Shown here: positions 41,324-49,944 of the stretch, piece by piece
Position numbering within the stretch: the stretch's first letter is position 1
Layout: each line of letters begins with the position of its first letter
From: Mycolicibacterium austroafricanum
GTDB lineage: Bacteria > Actinomycetota > Actinomycetes > Mycobacteriales > Mycobacteriaceae
Direction of reading: 5' to 3'
Assembly (NCBI RefSeq): GCF_000612725.1
Contig: NZ_HG964461.1
Span: 91,427-155,426, forward strand
Length of the DNA: 64,000 nt
The notes under the pieces: model-generated
What the model was told of the DNA's origin: nothing
The model's input: only the letters and a program-made list of their open reading frames with translations
Databases searched by the model: none
Made by a program: the position numbers and the translations under genes

Positions 41324-41758
41324 CTATCTCGGGGGTGTGAGTGTTTGGTCCAGCCAGGTACGCAGGGTGGCCACCGGCGCGGCGCCCGCCCGACGGGCAA
41401 GCACCGTCCCGCCGGCGATGACGAGCAGGGTGGGCACCGCCTGGACGGAGAACCGCGCCGCGGTCTGCCGCGCGGAATCCACGTCGACCTTCACCAGCTT
41501 CAGCTGGCCCGCGCGCTCGGCGGCGAGCTGCTCGAGGGCGGGGCTGACCATCCGGCAGGGCCCGCACCACGTCGCCCACAGATCCACCAGCACAGGCACT
41601 TTGGAGCGCTCCGCGACCTCGGCGAAGTCGTCGTCACCGGCGACGGCGATCCACGGCAGCGGGTTCTTGCATTTGGGGCAGCGGGGGGTGCCGTTCGCGG
41701 CGGCGGGCAACCGGTTGACCGTCCCACAGTGCCGGCACTTCACGTTGGTGGTTGTCAT
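41324..41758 (-). CDS. Thioredoxin with N-terminal zinc ribbon (thioredoxin 2-type)
   Basis: A 144-residue protein from ATG 41758. The N-terminal zinc ribbon has Cys8-x2-Cys11 and Cys27-x2-Cys30. The thioredoxin domain follows with active site WCGPC (Cys65, Cys68) and cis-Pro in QAVPTLLV. This is the E. coli TrxC architecture, which links redox activity to zinc. It reduces protein disulfides in the cytosol, often in oxidative stress. No operon partner is visible. Confidence 0.92.
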   Translation of the reverse strand: MTTTNVKCRHCGTVNRLPAAANGTPRCPKCKNPLPWIAVAGDDDFAEVAERSKVPVLVDLWATWCGPCRMVSPALEQLAAERAGQLKLVKVDVDSARQTAARFSVQAVPTLLVIAGGTVLARRAGAAPVATLRTWLDQTLTPPR

Positions 41759-41852
41759 CGCGCTCCACCATCCTCGACGACGGATTGAGTCACTGCGACT
41801 CACCCTAGGCGCCGCCACGGACCCCTGTCCCGATCGCGGTGCGGTTCGGTGA

Positions 41853-41945
41853 TCAGGATTCGTTGAGGTAGGTGAGCACCGCGAGCACGCGGCGGTCGCC
41901 GTCGTCGGCGAGCGGCAGTTTCGCGAAGATGCCGCCGACGTGTTT
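41853..41945 (-). pseudogene. 3' remnant of a LuxR-family response regulator
   Basis: The minus strand encodes HVGGIFAKLPLADDGDRRVL followed by AVLTYLNES and a stop at 41853. This is the characteristic end of NarL-type response regulators (HVxxIFxKLxLxxxxDDHRRVLAVLxYL). Upstream of KHVGG the frame no longer looks like a helix-turn-helix, and the GntR gene begins its end at 41972. Only about 30 residues remain, so it is a truncated gene tail. Confidence 0.65.
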
Positions 41946-41971
41946 GCGCCTCCGATGTTGCGCGCGTCGGG

Positions 41972-42688
41972 CTACTCGGACGGCGGAGAATCCTCGACGA
42001 TGGCCGATGCCGATTCATCGATGATCGCGCGCATCGCCCGCTCGGCCTGCTGCTCCTCGCCCATCCTGATCGCCCGGGCGACCTCGTCGTGTAAAGCGAT
42101 CGCCGCGATGTTGGGCTTCTCCGGCATCAAGCCGTGATGGGTTCGCCCGGTGAGCACCTCGGCGACCACACCGTTCAAAGCCCTGAACATCTCGTTTCCG
42201 CTGGCTTCCAGCAACGTCTGATGAAACAGCTTGTCCGCCAGCAGGTAGGCGTCAAGATCACCGGTTCGCCCGTGCACCACCATGTCTGACACCGCGGTCG
42301 CCATGATTCGGCACTGATGCGGGCTGGCCCGCCGAGCGGCCAACGCCGCGGCCGCCGGTTCGAACCCCAGCCGCAACTCCGAGAGGGACACCAGTTGTGC
42401 CGTACGGTCGCCCACTTCCAGGCGCCACCGGATCACCACGGGGTCGAAGACGTTCCAGCTCTCCGCGGGCTGGACGGTGATTCCGACCCGGCGCCGAGAT
42501 TCCAGCATGCCCATGGATTCCAGTACGCGCACCGCCTCACGCGCGACGCTGCGGGACACGCCGTGCTCCGTGCTCACTGCCTCAAGGGTGAGAACGTGGC
42601 CCGGCGGGTACTGACCCGACACGATGCCCGTCCCCAACGCAGTCAACAGACTGCCGTGGAGAGCGCCAGGGTTCGGCCGATCGAGCAC
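41972..42688 (-). CDS. GntR/FadR-family regulator of gluconate genes
   Basis: A 238-residue FadR-subfamily protein from GTG 42688. The winged helix has TEHGVSRSVAREAVRVLESMGMLESRRRVG, and the all-helical FCD ligand domain has the metal-ligand-type residues in DAYLLADKLFHQTLLEASGNEMF. It is divergent from gntK and gntP. It probably represses them until gluconate or 6-phosphogluconate is present. A symmetrical site in the intergenic region supports this. Confidence 0.88.
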   Translation of the reverse strand: MLDRPNPGALHGSLLTALGTGIVSGQYPPGHVLTLEAVSTEHGVSRSVAREAVRVLESMGMLESRRRVGITVQPAESWNVFDPVVIRWRLEVGDRTAQLVSLSELRLGFEPAAAALAARRASPHQCRIMATAVSDMVVHGRTGDLDAYLLADKLFHQTLLEASGNEMFRALNGVVAEVLTGRTHHGLMPEKPNIAAIALHDEVARAIRMGEEQQAERAMRAIIDESASAIVEDSPPSE

Positions 42689-42750
42689 TGGTTGATCATG
42701 CCAGAGAGGAATCTGCCCAGGAAAGAACTACTGATATGGCCTCCAGTATT

Positions 42751-42769
42751 GCAATCGTATGATGATTGC
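42751..42769. promoter_or_regulatory. Candidate GntR operator
   Basis: GCAATC-GTATGAT-GATTGC is a perfect 6-7-6 inverted repeat in the GntR/gntK divergent region. It contains TCGTATGATGA, close to the TxGTxxxACxA-like core of FadR-subfamily sites. It lies 40 bp upstream of the gntK ATG. Confidence 0.55.
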
Positions 42770-42810
42770 GGCACTCTATGTGATGTCACACACACTGATA
42801 GGCAGAGGGC

Positions 42811-43320
42811 ATGGCAATACCGATCGTCGTCATGGGGGTCTCCGGGTCCGGAAAGTCGACCGTAGGCGCCGCGCTGGCACAGCGGCTGCGCGTCCCCTTC
42901 GCCGACGCCGACGACTTCCATCCACCGGCCAACATCGCGAAGATGTCGGCCGGACATCCGCTCGACGACGAGGACCGGTATCCGTGGCTGGAATCCATCG
43001 GCGGGTGGTTGGCCCGGCACCCCCACGGCGGAGTGATGAGCTGTTCGGCTCTGAAACGCTCGTATCGGGACCAGCTTCGCCGGCACTGCCCGGACATCGA
43101 ATTCCTTCACCTGGAGGGATCGATCGAGACCATCGGCCGACGCCAGGCCAGCAGGCCAGGGCACTTCATGCCGGCCGCGCTCCTGGAGTCGCAGTTCGAG
43201 ACGCTGGAGCCACTGGAACCCGGTGAGCGCGGTGTCACCGTCGACGTCGACCAGAGCATCGACGGCATCGTCGAAAACTACATCAGCACAACAGATTCCC
43301 TGACAGCCGAGGAGGACTGA
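42811..43320 (+). CDS. gntK: Gluconokinase
   Basis: A 169-residue P-loop kinase of the usual gluconokinase length. Walker A is GVSGSGKST (residues 9-17). The substrate region ADADDFHPPANIAKMSAGHPLDDEDRYPWL is highly characteristic, and SCSALKRSYRDQLR and SRPGHFMP follow. It phosphorylates D-gluconate to 6-phosphogluconate, feeding the pentose phosphate pathway. The gluconate permease gene follows after 39 nt, and the divergent GntR regulator precedes it. Confidence 0.95.
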   Translation: MAIPIVVMGVSGSGKSTVGAALAQRLRVPFADADDFHPPANIAKMSAGHPLDDEDRYPWLESIGGWLARHPHGGVMSCSALKRSYRDQLRRHCPDIEFLHLEGSIETIGRRQASRPGHFMPAALLESQFETLEPLEPGERGVTVDVDQSIDGIVENYISTTDSLTAEED

Positions 43321-43359
43321 TGATTCGAGGCACCGACATCGCTGTGGTGAGGGGGCGTC

Positions 43360-44784
43360 GTGGAGGCGATTGACCCGGCATACGGAACCGGCACACTGCT
43401 GCTGATCGCCGCAGGTGCCGTCGCGCTACTGCTGTTCCTGATCATCAAGGTGAAACTGCACGCCTTCATCGCGTTGGTGCTGGTGAGTCTCCTGACGGCA
43501 CTGGCCGCCGGGATCCCCGTCGCCGACGTCCCGAGCGCCCTGTCCTTCGGGTTCTCCAACACGCTCGGCTCGGTGGCGCTGCTCGTCGGGTTCGGTGTGA
43601 TGATCGGCAGGCTCCTCGAGATCACGGGTGGCGCACAGGTTCTCGCCGACACCCTCATCGGCCGGTTCGGCGAAAAGAGAGCGCCGTTCGCTCTCGGTGT
43701 CGCGGCGTTGCTGTTCGGTTTCCCGATTTTCTTCGACGCCGGGCTGGTGGTCTTCCTGCCCATCATCATGACCGTCGCGCGGCGCTTCGGCGGATCGCTT
43801 CTGTTGTACGCGTTCCCCGCCGCCGGCGCCTTCGCGGCCATGCATGCCCTGGTCCCGCCACATCCCGGTCCGGTGGCTGCGGCCGAACTGCTCGGCGCCA
43901 ACATCGGTCTCACCTTGCTCATCGGCGCCCCGGTCGCCGTCGCCTCCTGGTACGTCGGTGCTTTCCTGGTGTCCCAGTTCATCGGCAGACGGGTGCACGT
44001 CGACATTCCGACGTCGCTGTTCGGTGAGATCAACGGCGGCCGTGACACCGACACCGGCGAAACCTCGGGGGCGGCCACCACCACGACTGCTACCCGCACC
44101 GCCCCGGCCTTCATCACGGTGCTCGGCGTGCTGCTGCTGCCGTTCGTGTTGATCTCGTTCAACACCGTGGTCGACACCCTCATGACCGCCGGGGTGATCG
44201 AGGAGGGCGCGACCTGGGCCGAGTACCTCAAGTTGATCGGCACCACCTCGATCGCGTTGCTGATCACCGTCATCGTGGCGACCCTGGCGCTCGGACTGCG
44301 CGGCCGGTCGATGGCCACCGTGACCGACATCCTCGACCAGGCGCTCGGACCGATCTGCGCGATCATCCTCATCACCGGCGCTGGCGGAATGTTCGGCGGC
44401 GTGCTGCGGCTCAGCGGCATCGGCGACGCGCTGAGCGGTTCGCTGTCGAATCTCGGGATCTCGCTGATCCTGCAGGCGTTCGTCATCTCCACACTGCTGC
44501 GTGTCGCGCAGGGATCGGCGACCGTCGCGCTGACGACGACCGCCGGGCTGCTCAGTGCGGCGGTCGCCGCGGCCCAGCTGAGCAACCTCCAACTCACAGC
44601 GTTGGTGATGGCGATCGCGGCCGGTGCCACGGTGCTGTCGCACGTCAACGACTCCGGGTTCTGGCTGGTCAGCCGGTTCTTCGGCATGGACGTCAAGACC
44701 ACCCTCAAGACCTGGACGGTGATGGAGACGACGTTGGGGCTCAGCGCCTTCGCGATCAGCCTCGGGTTGTGGGCCATCGCCTGA
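43360..44784 (+). CDS. gntP: Gluconate:H+ symporter (GntP family)
   Basis: A 474-residue membrane protein from GTG 43360 with about 12 hydrophobic segments. GntP hallmarks include GFPIFFDAGLVVFLPI, AMHALVPPHPGPVAAA and HVNDSGFWLVSRFFGMD. It imports gluconate (or a related sugar acid) for GntK. Together GntR, GntK and GntP make a compact uptake and phosphorylation module. Confidence 0.95.
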   Translation: MEAIDPAYGTGTLLLIAAGAVALLLFLIIKVKLHAFIALVLVSLLTALAAGIPVADVPSALSFGFSNTLGSVALLVGFGVMIGRLLEITGGAQVLADTLIGRFGEKRAPFALGVAALLFGFPIFFDAGLVVFLPIIMTVARRFGGSLLLYAFPAAGAFAAMHALVPPHPGPVAAAELLGANIGLTLLIGAPVAVASWYVGAFLVSQFIGRRVHVDIPTSLFGEINGGRDTDTGETSGAATTTTATRTAPAFITVLGVLLLPFVLISFNTVVDTLMTAGVIEEGATWAEYLKLIGTTSIALLITVIVATLALGLRGRSMATVTDILDQALGPICAIILITGAGGMFGGVLRLSGIGDALSGSLSNLGISLILQAFVISTLLRVAQGSATVALTTTAGLLSAAVAAAQLSNLQLTALVMAIAAGATVLSHVNDSGFWLVSRFFGMDVKTTLKTWTVMETTLGLSAFAISLGLWAIA

Positions 44785-44791
44785 CCCGGCC

Positions 44792-47700
44792 TCACCCGAG
44801 GGCGCGGGCAGGGTCTACGAGACTCGCGGACAGCTCGTGGAGGTAGACCTCCAGGTCCGTGTAGCCCAGCAGCGAGAGTGTCGTGGCGTTGTGGTTGGCG
44901 GACAGGGGATTCAACCCTTTGCCGACTTCCCAGGCGTCGGGCATGCCGTCGCCGTCGGTGTCCGGCGGGGCCGCGGGGGCGGCGCCGGTGTACGGCGGCA
45001 GGAGGGCGTCACCGGCGGGATTGGTGGCGGGGTCGGCCGGAGAAATGGTGTCGCCGGCGACGGACTCGAGGAGACGGATGTCCATGGGGTCGCGGGGCCA
45101 GGCGCCGGCGCGGTCCCGCAGGACGGCCCGCAGCATCTCGGTCGGGGTGTAGGTGATGGCGGGGAACGGATGCCGCGCGGCGAGCTTCTGGGCCCGGTGC
45201 GAGGAGTCGTCGGGGTTGCTGACCGAGGCAAAGTCGTTGCAGCAGTAGAACAGGTCGTAGTCCGAACGGCTCGGATAGCTGCTCATCCGGTTGCCGCTGA
45301 CGTAGAGCGTGTTGCCGGCGACACGCAGGATCTGGTCGTCGAACATGCCGTAGGGGAACTGTGGTCCGGTTCGGAAGTAGTTGTTGACGGCGTTGAGATT
45401 CCAGTAGATCGGATAGGGGTTGCCGCTGCTGTCGGTGACGATGTTGGTGTTCGGGCCCAACGCGATGAAGAAGCGCGGATCCCAGTAGAGATTGTTGGAC
45501 AGCTCCAGATTCATGGTGGAGTACGCCGCGGCAAGCGACTCCCGGCTGCCTTCGGGCAGGCGGCCCTCGATGCGGTTGATGACGTTGTGGTGCAGCGCGA
45601 TGTTGTCCAGTCCGAAGCCGTGCGCCGGGTTGGAGTAGTTCATCAGCACGCCGCCGTAGAAGGAGTGGCCGCCAAGCGTTTCCGCGATGATCGAGTTCTG
45701 GATCGTGACGTTGTTCGAGTAGGAGATCTCCACCGCTTCGTCGGTGGCGTTGCCGATCGATACGTGGTCGACGACGGCATTGCGGGTGTAGCGGATGCGC
45801 AACCCGTCATCGCTGGGTCCGTTCAGTCCCGGACGGATACGGATGTGCTGGAGAATCCAGTTCTCGGCGAAGTCGGCCGGGGCCCGGACCGCCTGGTCCT
45901 GATAGGGACTCTCGTCGGTGACCAGTCCGCGGATGGTGATGCCACCCGGCGAGGTCTGGCCGGCGATGGTCACGTCACCGTTGCTCAGGTGGATCTGGGT
46001 GTCGATCAGCCCGCTGACCTTGAACAGGATGTACTTCGCCCCGGGTTGGTCGATCGCCCACTGGAGCGAGCCCGGCCCGGCGGCATTGGTGTTCGTCACG
46101 TAGACCACGCTGCCGCCACGGCCACCGGTGGCAAGGCTGCCGAACCCTTCCGCGCCGGGAAAGGCGGGAAGCGCTCCGGGAGGTGGCGGGGGGTCGGGCG
46201 GATCCGGGACCGGCACGGACCCGATGGCCACGGTGACCGGCAGCGTGGCCATCCCGCCGTGACCGTCGTCGACGGTGACGACGAACGAGTCGGCGCGGTC
46301 GGCCGCCGTGGCGTCGGGCGCCTGCGCGTTCTGACGCGCGTTGGCGGTCGGCGTGTAGACGAACGTTCCGGCGGCGGCCACGCTCACCGCGCCCTTCACC
46401 GTCACCGTGGAACCGCTGTAGGTCAGCGGATCGCCATCGGCGTCGTCGGCGGTGACGGCGCCGGTCACAACTCCGGTGGTCGAATCCGGCTGCCCCACAG
46501 TGGCTCTCAGGCTGGTTGGGACCGAATTGGCGGGCAGGATCGTGAAGGTCAGCGGAATCGAGGTCAGCGCTCCGAGGCTGTCGCCGGCCTCCACGGTGGC
46601 AGCATCCGTCGTCGAATCGACGCGGCCCGTCGCGGCGGCGTGCCGGGCCACCGGGGTCGGCGTGTAGGTGAACCGTCCGTCCCCGGTGACCACCAGGGCG
46701 CCCCTATGCGGCGGGGCGGAGAGACGGTAGGTGATCCTGTCGCCATCGGGATCGGTCGCCGTGACCGAACCGCCGATGGCGCCGGTGGACGGGTCGGGTG
46801 GGCCGTACGTCGGGGTGCCCGACACCGGGGCGGAGTTGTGCGGCGCGATGCGCACCCGGACGGTGATCGCCCGGGTTGCGCCGTGACCGTCGTCGAGCAG
46901 GACTCTGAAACTGTCGGTGTCGGTGTACCAGGTCGACGCGGCCCGCCGGCGCGCCGCGTCGGACGGGTGGTAGGTGAAGGAGCCGTCGGCATGGACCGTG
47001 ACCGCCCCCTCGGACGGCGCGGCGGCGGTGTAGGTGAAGACGTCCCCGTCACGGTCCGTGGCGGTGACCCGGCCGGTCACCTGCCCGGTGGCCGGATCAG
47101 GCGCTGCCACCGTGGATCTGAGCCAGGCGGGCGCGCTGTTGGCCGGGCGGATCCGCACGGTCACCGGGACTGCGACGATGCCGCCCCACCCGTCGCTGAC
47201 GGTGATGTCGAAGGTGTCGGTGGCCCTGACCGGCGTGACGTCGGAGGCCGCGGCGGCATGGCGGGCGGCGGCGCTCGGGGTGTAGGTGAACGATCCCCAC
47301 GACGTGACGGCCACCGTCCCCGTGGTGGCGGTGCCTGCATAGGTGAGACGGTCGCCGTCGGGGTCCGCCGCGCGGATTCGACCCGTGACCCTGCCCGTCA
47401 ACCAGCCGGGTGAACTCTGCCAGCTCAGTACCGCCGTCGGCTCCGTGTTCGCCGCCGCTGATCCGCCGACGTCGGTCGGCAGGTCGACGGTGGCGGCGTC
47501 GTCGTCCTGAAGGTCCTCGACCGCCGCTGCACGCGATTCGGCGTCGGAACCCGGGTGCGCGCGGCGGCCTCCGCCGTCGACAATGTCTGTCTCCGTTGCT
47601 GTTTCCTCGGGGACTGCCGCTTCCGCTGTCGCGCTGTCATCCGTGTCGGCCTGCGACTCAGGGGCCTCGGATTCCGGCGGGTCTCGGTCCTCGGTCGCGT

Positions 47701-47983
47701 CGTCGGGGTCCGCGCCGGAGGACACAGCTCTGGACTCGTTCGCGTCCTCGCTCGAGGAGACCGACGACGCGGAGGACGACGACGGGTCTGCGGCGCTCTC
47801 GTCGGCGTGGGCGGAGCCCGCACCGGTCAATGCGGCGGCGCCAAGACCGAACCCGACCGCTCCGGCACCCAGCCAGGCATAGGGTTGCAGCCTGCGTGGC
47901 CGGCCCCTGCGGTGCCGGCCGCGACGCGGCAGCCCGGCCGCGGTGGAGTCTTCCAGCATTCCGGAGCGCCTGTTGGTGACCAT
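44792..47983 (-). CDS. Large secreted protein: Ig-like/VCBS repeats plus pectate-lyase-like beta-helix
   Basis: About 1063 residues from ATG 47983. Basic N-terminus, hydrophobic segment at about 35-58, then a long acidic Ser/Glu-rich linker. Roughly residues 185-590 hold four cadherin/VCBS-like Ig repeats, each with A(A/T)DxDGD and (G/S)xFxYxPxxxAR motifs. Residues 605-960 form a right-handed beta-helix of polysaccharide-lyase type (FPGAEGFGSLATGGRGGSVV, AGQTSPGGITIRG, DHVSIGNATDEAVEIS). A calcium-binding DTDGDGMPDAWE motif lies near the end. The N-terminal part is like mycobacterial surface Ig-repeat proteins; the C-terminal part is like plant-pectin-degrading enzymes. A cell-surface polysaccharide lyase is the likely role; pectin as substrate is unproven. 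Confidence 0.85.
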   Translation of the reverse strand: MVTNRRSGMLEDSTAAGLPRRGRHRRGRPRRLQPYAWLGAGAVGFGLGAAALTGAGSAHADESAADPSSSSASSVSSSEDANESRAVSSGADPDDATEDRDPPESEAPESQADTDDSATAEAAVPEETATETDIVDGGGRRAHPGSDAESRAAAVEDLQDDDAATVDLPTDVGGSAAANTEPTAVLSWQSSPGWLTGRVTGRIRAADPDGDRLTYAGTATTGTVAVTSWGSFTYTPSAAARHAAAASDVTPVRATDTFDITVSDGWGGIVAVPVTVRIRPANSAPAWLRSTVAAPDPATGQVTGRVTATDRDGDVFTYTAAAPSEGAVTVHADGSFTYHPSDAARRRAASTWYTDTDSFRVLLDDGHGATRAITVRVRIAPHNSAPVSGTPTYGPPDPSTGAIGGSVTATDPDGDRITYRLSAPPHRGALVVTGDGRFTYTPTPVARHAAATGRVDSTTDAATVEAGDSLGALTSIPLTFTILPANSVPTSLRATVGQPDSTTGVVTGAVTADDADGDPLTYSGSTVTVKGAVSVAAAGTFVYTPTANARQNAQAPDATAADRADSFVVTVDDGHGGMATLPVTVAIGSVPVPDPPDPPPPPGALPAFPGAEGFGSLATGGRGGSVVYVTNTNAAGPGSLQWAIDQPGAKYILFKVSGLIDTQIHLSNGDVTIAGQTSPGGITIRGLVTDESPYQDQAVRAPADFAENWILQHIRIRPGLNGPSDDGLRIRYTRNAVVDHVSIGNATDEAVEISYSNNVTIQNSIIAETLGGHSFYGGVLMNYSNPAHGFGLDNIALHHNVINRIEGRLPEGSRESLAAAYSTMNLELSNNLYWDPRFFIALGPNTNIVTDSSGNPYPIYWNLNAVNNYFRTGPQFPYGMFDDQILRVAGNTLYVSGNRMSSYPSRSDYDLFYCCNDFASVSNPDDSSHRAQKLAARHPFPAITYTPTEMLRAVLRDRAGAWPRDPMDIRLLESVAGDTISPADPATNPAGDALLPPYTGAAPAAPPDTDGDGMPDAWEVGKGLNPLSANHNATTLSLLGYTDLEVYLHELSASLVDPARALG

Positions 47984-48010
47984 ATCGGGATATCCCTCAT
48001 CCGGTCGGCT

Positions 48011-48085
48011 CTGCGGTGACCGCAGCAAGCAGGCCCTCGGCTGTGACGTGCAGCGATTCTACTGCGGCAACCGAGCGGCCGAGGG
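48011..48085. promoter_or_regulatory. Structured intergenic leader upstream of lycopene cyclase
   Basis: Between the divergent pectate-lyase-like and lycopene-cyclase genes are a perfect short hairpin CTGCGG-TGA-CCGCAG (48011-48025) and a longer one, CCCTCGGC (48034-48041) with GCCGAGGG (48078-48085), enclosing GCAG/CTGC. They would form stems in the mRNA leader of the cyclase gene. No known riboswitch consensus was recognised. Confidence 0.35.
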
Positions 48086-48140
48086 TCGAATCGTCGGATG
48101 GCCGCCCTCCGGCGGAGGTTCTCGTCGGGGAGAAGGCACG

Positions 48141-49340
48141 ATGAGATGCATGGACGTTCTGGTCGTCGGCGGTGGGCCTGCCGGGTTGGCGTTGGCAGGG
48201 GCGTGCGGGCGGCTCGGACTGGTCACCGGGCTGCTCGACCCGGCCCCGGAGCGGCCGTGGTTGGCGACCTACGGCATGTGGAGCCGGGAACTTCCGGCCG
48301 ATCTGCCGGCTTCGGTGATCGCGGCCCGAGCCGCCGGCCGGGCGATCGCGCTGACGGAGCACCGGCTGGGATGGGAGTACGCCGTCCTCGACGTGCCCGC
48401 TCTTCGTGCCCACCTGGTCGGCCGGCTGACCGGGGTGCGAGTCCACACCGGGCGCGCCGTCGGGTCACCGGAGCGGGGCGTGGTCGCCTTGGCCGACGGG
48501 GGCGAGCTGCGCGCGGCGGTCGTCGTGGACGCCGCGGGCCTGTGGCGCCCCCTGGCCCGCACCTCGTCGGGAAGCACACCTGCGGAACAGACCGCGTACG
48601 GGTTGATCGTCGACGAAGCCGTGGCGGCGCCGTTGGTCTCCCCCGGCGAGGCGCTGTTCATGGACTGGCGGGCCGATCACGGCGAGTCCGGCTGGCCGAC
48701 ATTCCTCTATGCAGTCCCGCTGGGCGGTGGCCGGGTGCTGTTGGAGGAGACCTCACTGGCACGTCGGCCTGGGCTGCCGTTGTCGACGCTGCGGCGAAGG
48801 CTTCACGCCCGGCTGACGCGCCACGGCATCGCGGTGCCGAAAGATGCACGCAGCGAGAAGGTTTCGTTTCGGGTCGACCATCCACGGCATCGCGGGCGGG
48901 GTGTGCTCGGGTTCGGTGCCGCCGCACCACTGATCCACCCGGCGACCGGTTTCAGCGTGGCGGCCTCGTTGGCGCTCGCCCCGCGGGTGGCCGACGCTCT
49001 TGCGGCCCGCCTGCCGGACGGTCCGGACAAAGCGCTTGCTGCGGCCCAGGACACGGTCTGGCCGCTCGGCGCGCGTGTGGTCCACCGGCTTCGGCGGATC
49101 GGTCTGGAGGCGCTGCTGCGGATGCCTCCGGACGAGGTGCCCGGCTTCTTCGAACAGTTCTTCGCCCTGCCCGATTCCGACCGCTGGACCTATCTGACCG
49201 CGCGCGACGATCTGCGCGGCAATGTCGCCACGCATGGTCACCTCTTTCGGGTGGCGAGCGGCCGGTTGCGTCGCCGCCTCGTCCTGCCGGCCGTACTCCC
49301 GCCGCTGCGCACCAATGACCCGGTGACCTCGGATCGATGA
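48141..49340 (+). CDS. Lycopene beta-cyclase (CrtL/CrtY-type)
   Basis: A 399-residue flavoprotein from ATG 48141. The Rossmann motif is VLVVGGGPAGLALAGACGRLG. Further cyclase features are TYGMWSRELP, FMDWR, PTFLYAVPLGGGRVLLEETSL and GFGAAAPLIHPATGFSVAAS. The enzyme closes the psi ends of lycopene to beta-ionone rings, the last step to beta-carotene, giving yellow-orange pigment. No other crt genes are nearby, so it is separate from the rest of the carotenoid pathway. A longer in-frame opening upstream starts inside the divergent gene and is not used. Confidence 0.88.
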   Translation: MRCMDVLVVGGGPAGLALAGACGRLGLVTGLLDPAPERPWLATYGMWSRELPADLPASVIAARAAGRAIALTEHRLGWEYAVLDVPALRAHLVGRLTGVRVHTGRAVGSPERGVVALADGGELRAAVVVDAAGLWRPLARTSSGSTPAEQTAYGLIVDEAVAAPLVSPGEALFMDWRADHGESGWPTFLYAVPLGGGRVLLEETSLARRPGLPLSTLRRRLHARLTRHGIAVPKDARSEKVSFRVDHPRHRGRGVLGFGAAAPLIHPATGFSVAASLALAPRVADALAARLPDGPDKALAAAQDTVWPLGARVVHRLRRIGLEALLRMPPDEVPGFFEQFFALPDSDRWTYLTARDDLRGNVATHGHLFRVASGRLRRRLVLPAVLPPLRTNDPVTSDR

Positions 49341-49384
49341 CGTCCAGGCACGTCAAGCGAGGAGGCGTCACCGGACGACGCGGT

Positions 49385-49740
49385 ACCTCAGGTGAGCGAC
49401 GCCCGCCCTTGAGTTCGGTCGGCTCATGCCCGCAATCGGTGAGCACGAACACCGGACAGTGGTGCGGCGGCTCGTCGCCCCACCACCATTGCCACCGCGA
49501 GGCACCCCACTCGCCGCGGAGGGGGACCGAACATGTTGCGGCCCACGAACGTCGCCTTCATCCCGTCCCACATCTCCGAGGCGACCTGCCGGTTGACCGG
49601 GTGCTCACTGGCTGGTCCGATGTGCCACCGGTGAACCGCCTCGCCACCCACTCCCAGCGGATGCTCCCTGGATTGATCGGGCCGGCCGCGTAGCCGTCCG
49701 CCGAGATGGACATCGACAGATTTGTTCTGCTCGCAGCGCC
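49385..49740 (-). pseudogene. RibD/DHFR-family reductase gene, shattered by frameshifts
   Basis: Three successive minus-strand frames each carry part of one family. First comes TNLSMSISADGYAAGP (about 49675-49725). Then GVGGEAVHRWHIGPASEHPV through EMWDGMKATFVGRNMFGP. Then GEWGASRWQWWWGDEPPHHC and PVFVLTDCGHEPTELKGG (about 49400-49475). Together they match the start and middle of the actinobacterial RibD-C/dihydrofolate-reductase-like proteins. At least two frameshifts separate the blocks, and the C-terminal third is missing before the lycopene cyclase stop. The rest of the gap to 49944 shows no coding signal. Confidence 0.75.
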
Positions 49741-49944
49741 TCCGCGTGATCCGGCCGATTCGATCCTGTCATCTGTGCGGACTGCGATGCGCCGCAATGC
49801 TCATTGCGGTGCATCGGGCGCAGAAACGTCTCGCAGGCGATCGGAGCGGGATTCACATCGTCCGAGCGAGCCGATTAGGCTGGTCGGCTGGTGGGTACAG
49901 CGTTGTCCCAGGCTCATACTCCAGGATCTGCTCGAAGGAGAATT

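Noticed and set aside
44837..47413. Open frame of 858 codons on the plus strand inside the pectate-lyase-like gene
   Set aside because: Gly/Arg/Val-rich, no recognisable domain, exactly antisense to a well-supported secreted protein.
49341..49693. Plus-strand gene between lycopene cyclase and the lipoprotein
   Set aside because: The open frame has no motif or ribosome-binding site, and the minus strand shows clear pieces of a RibD/DHFR-family gene.
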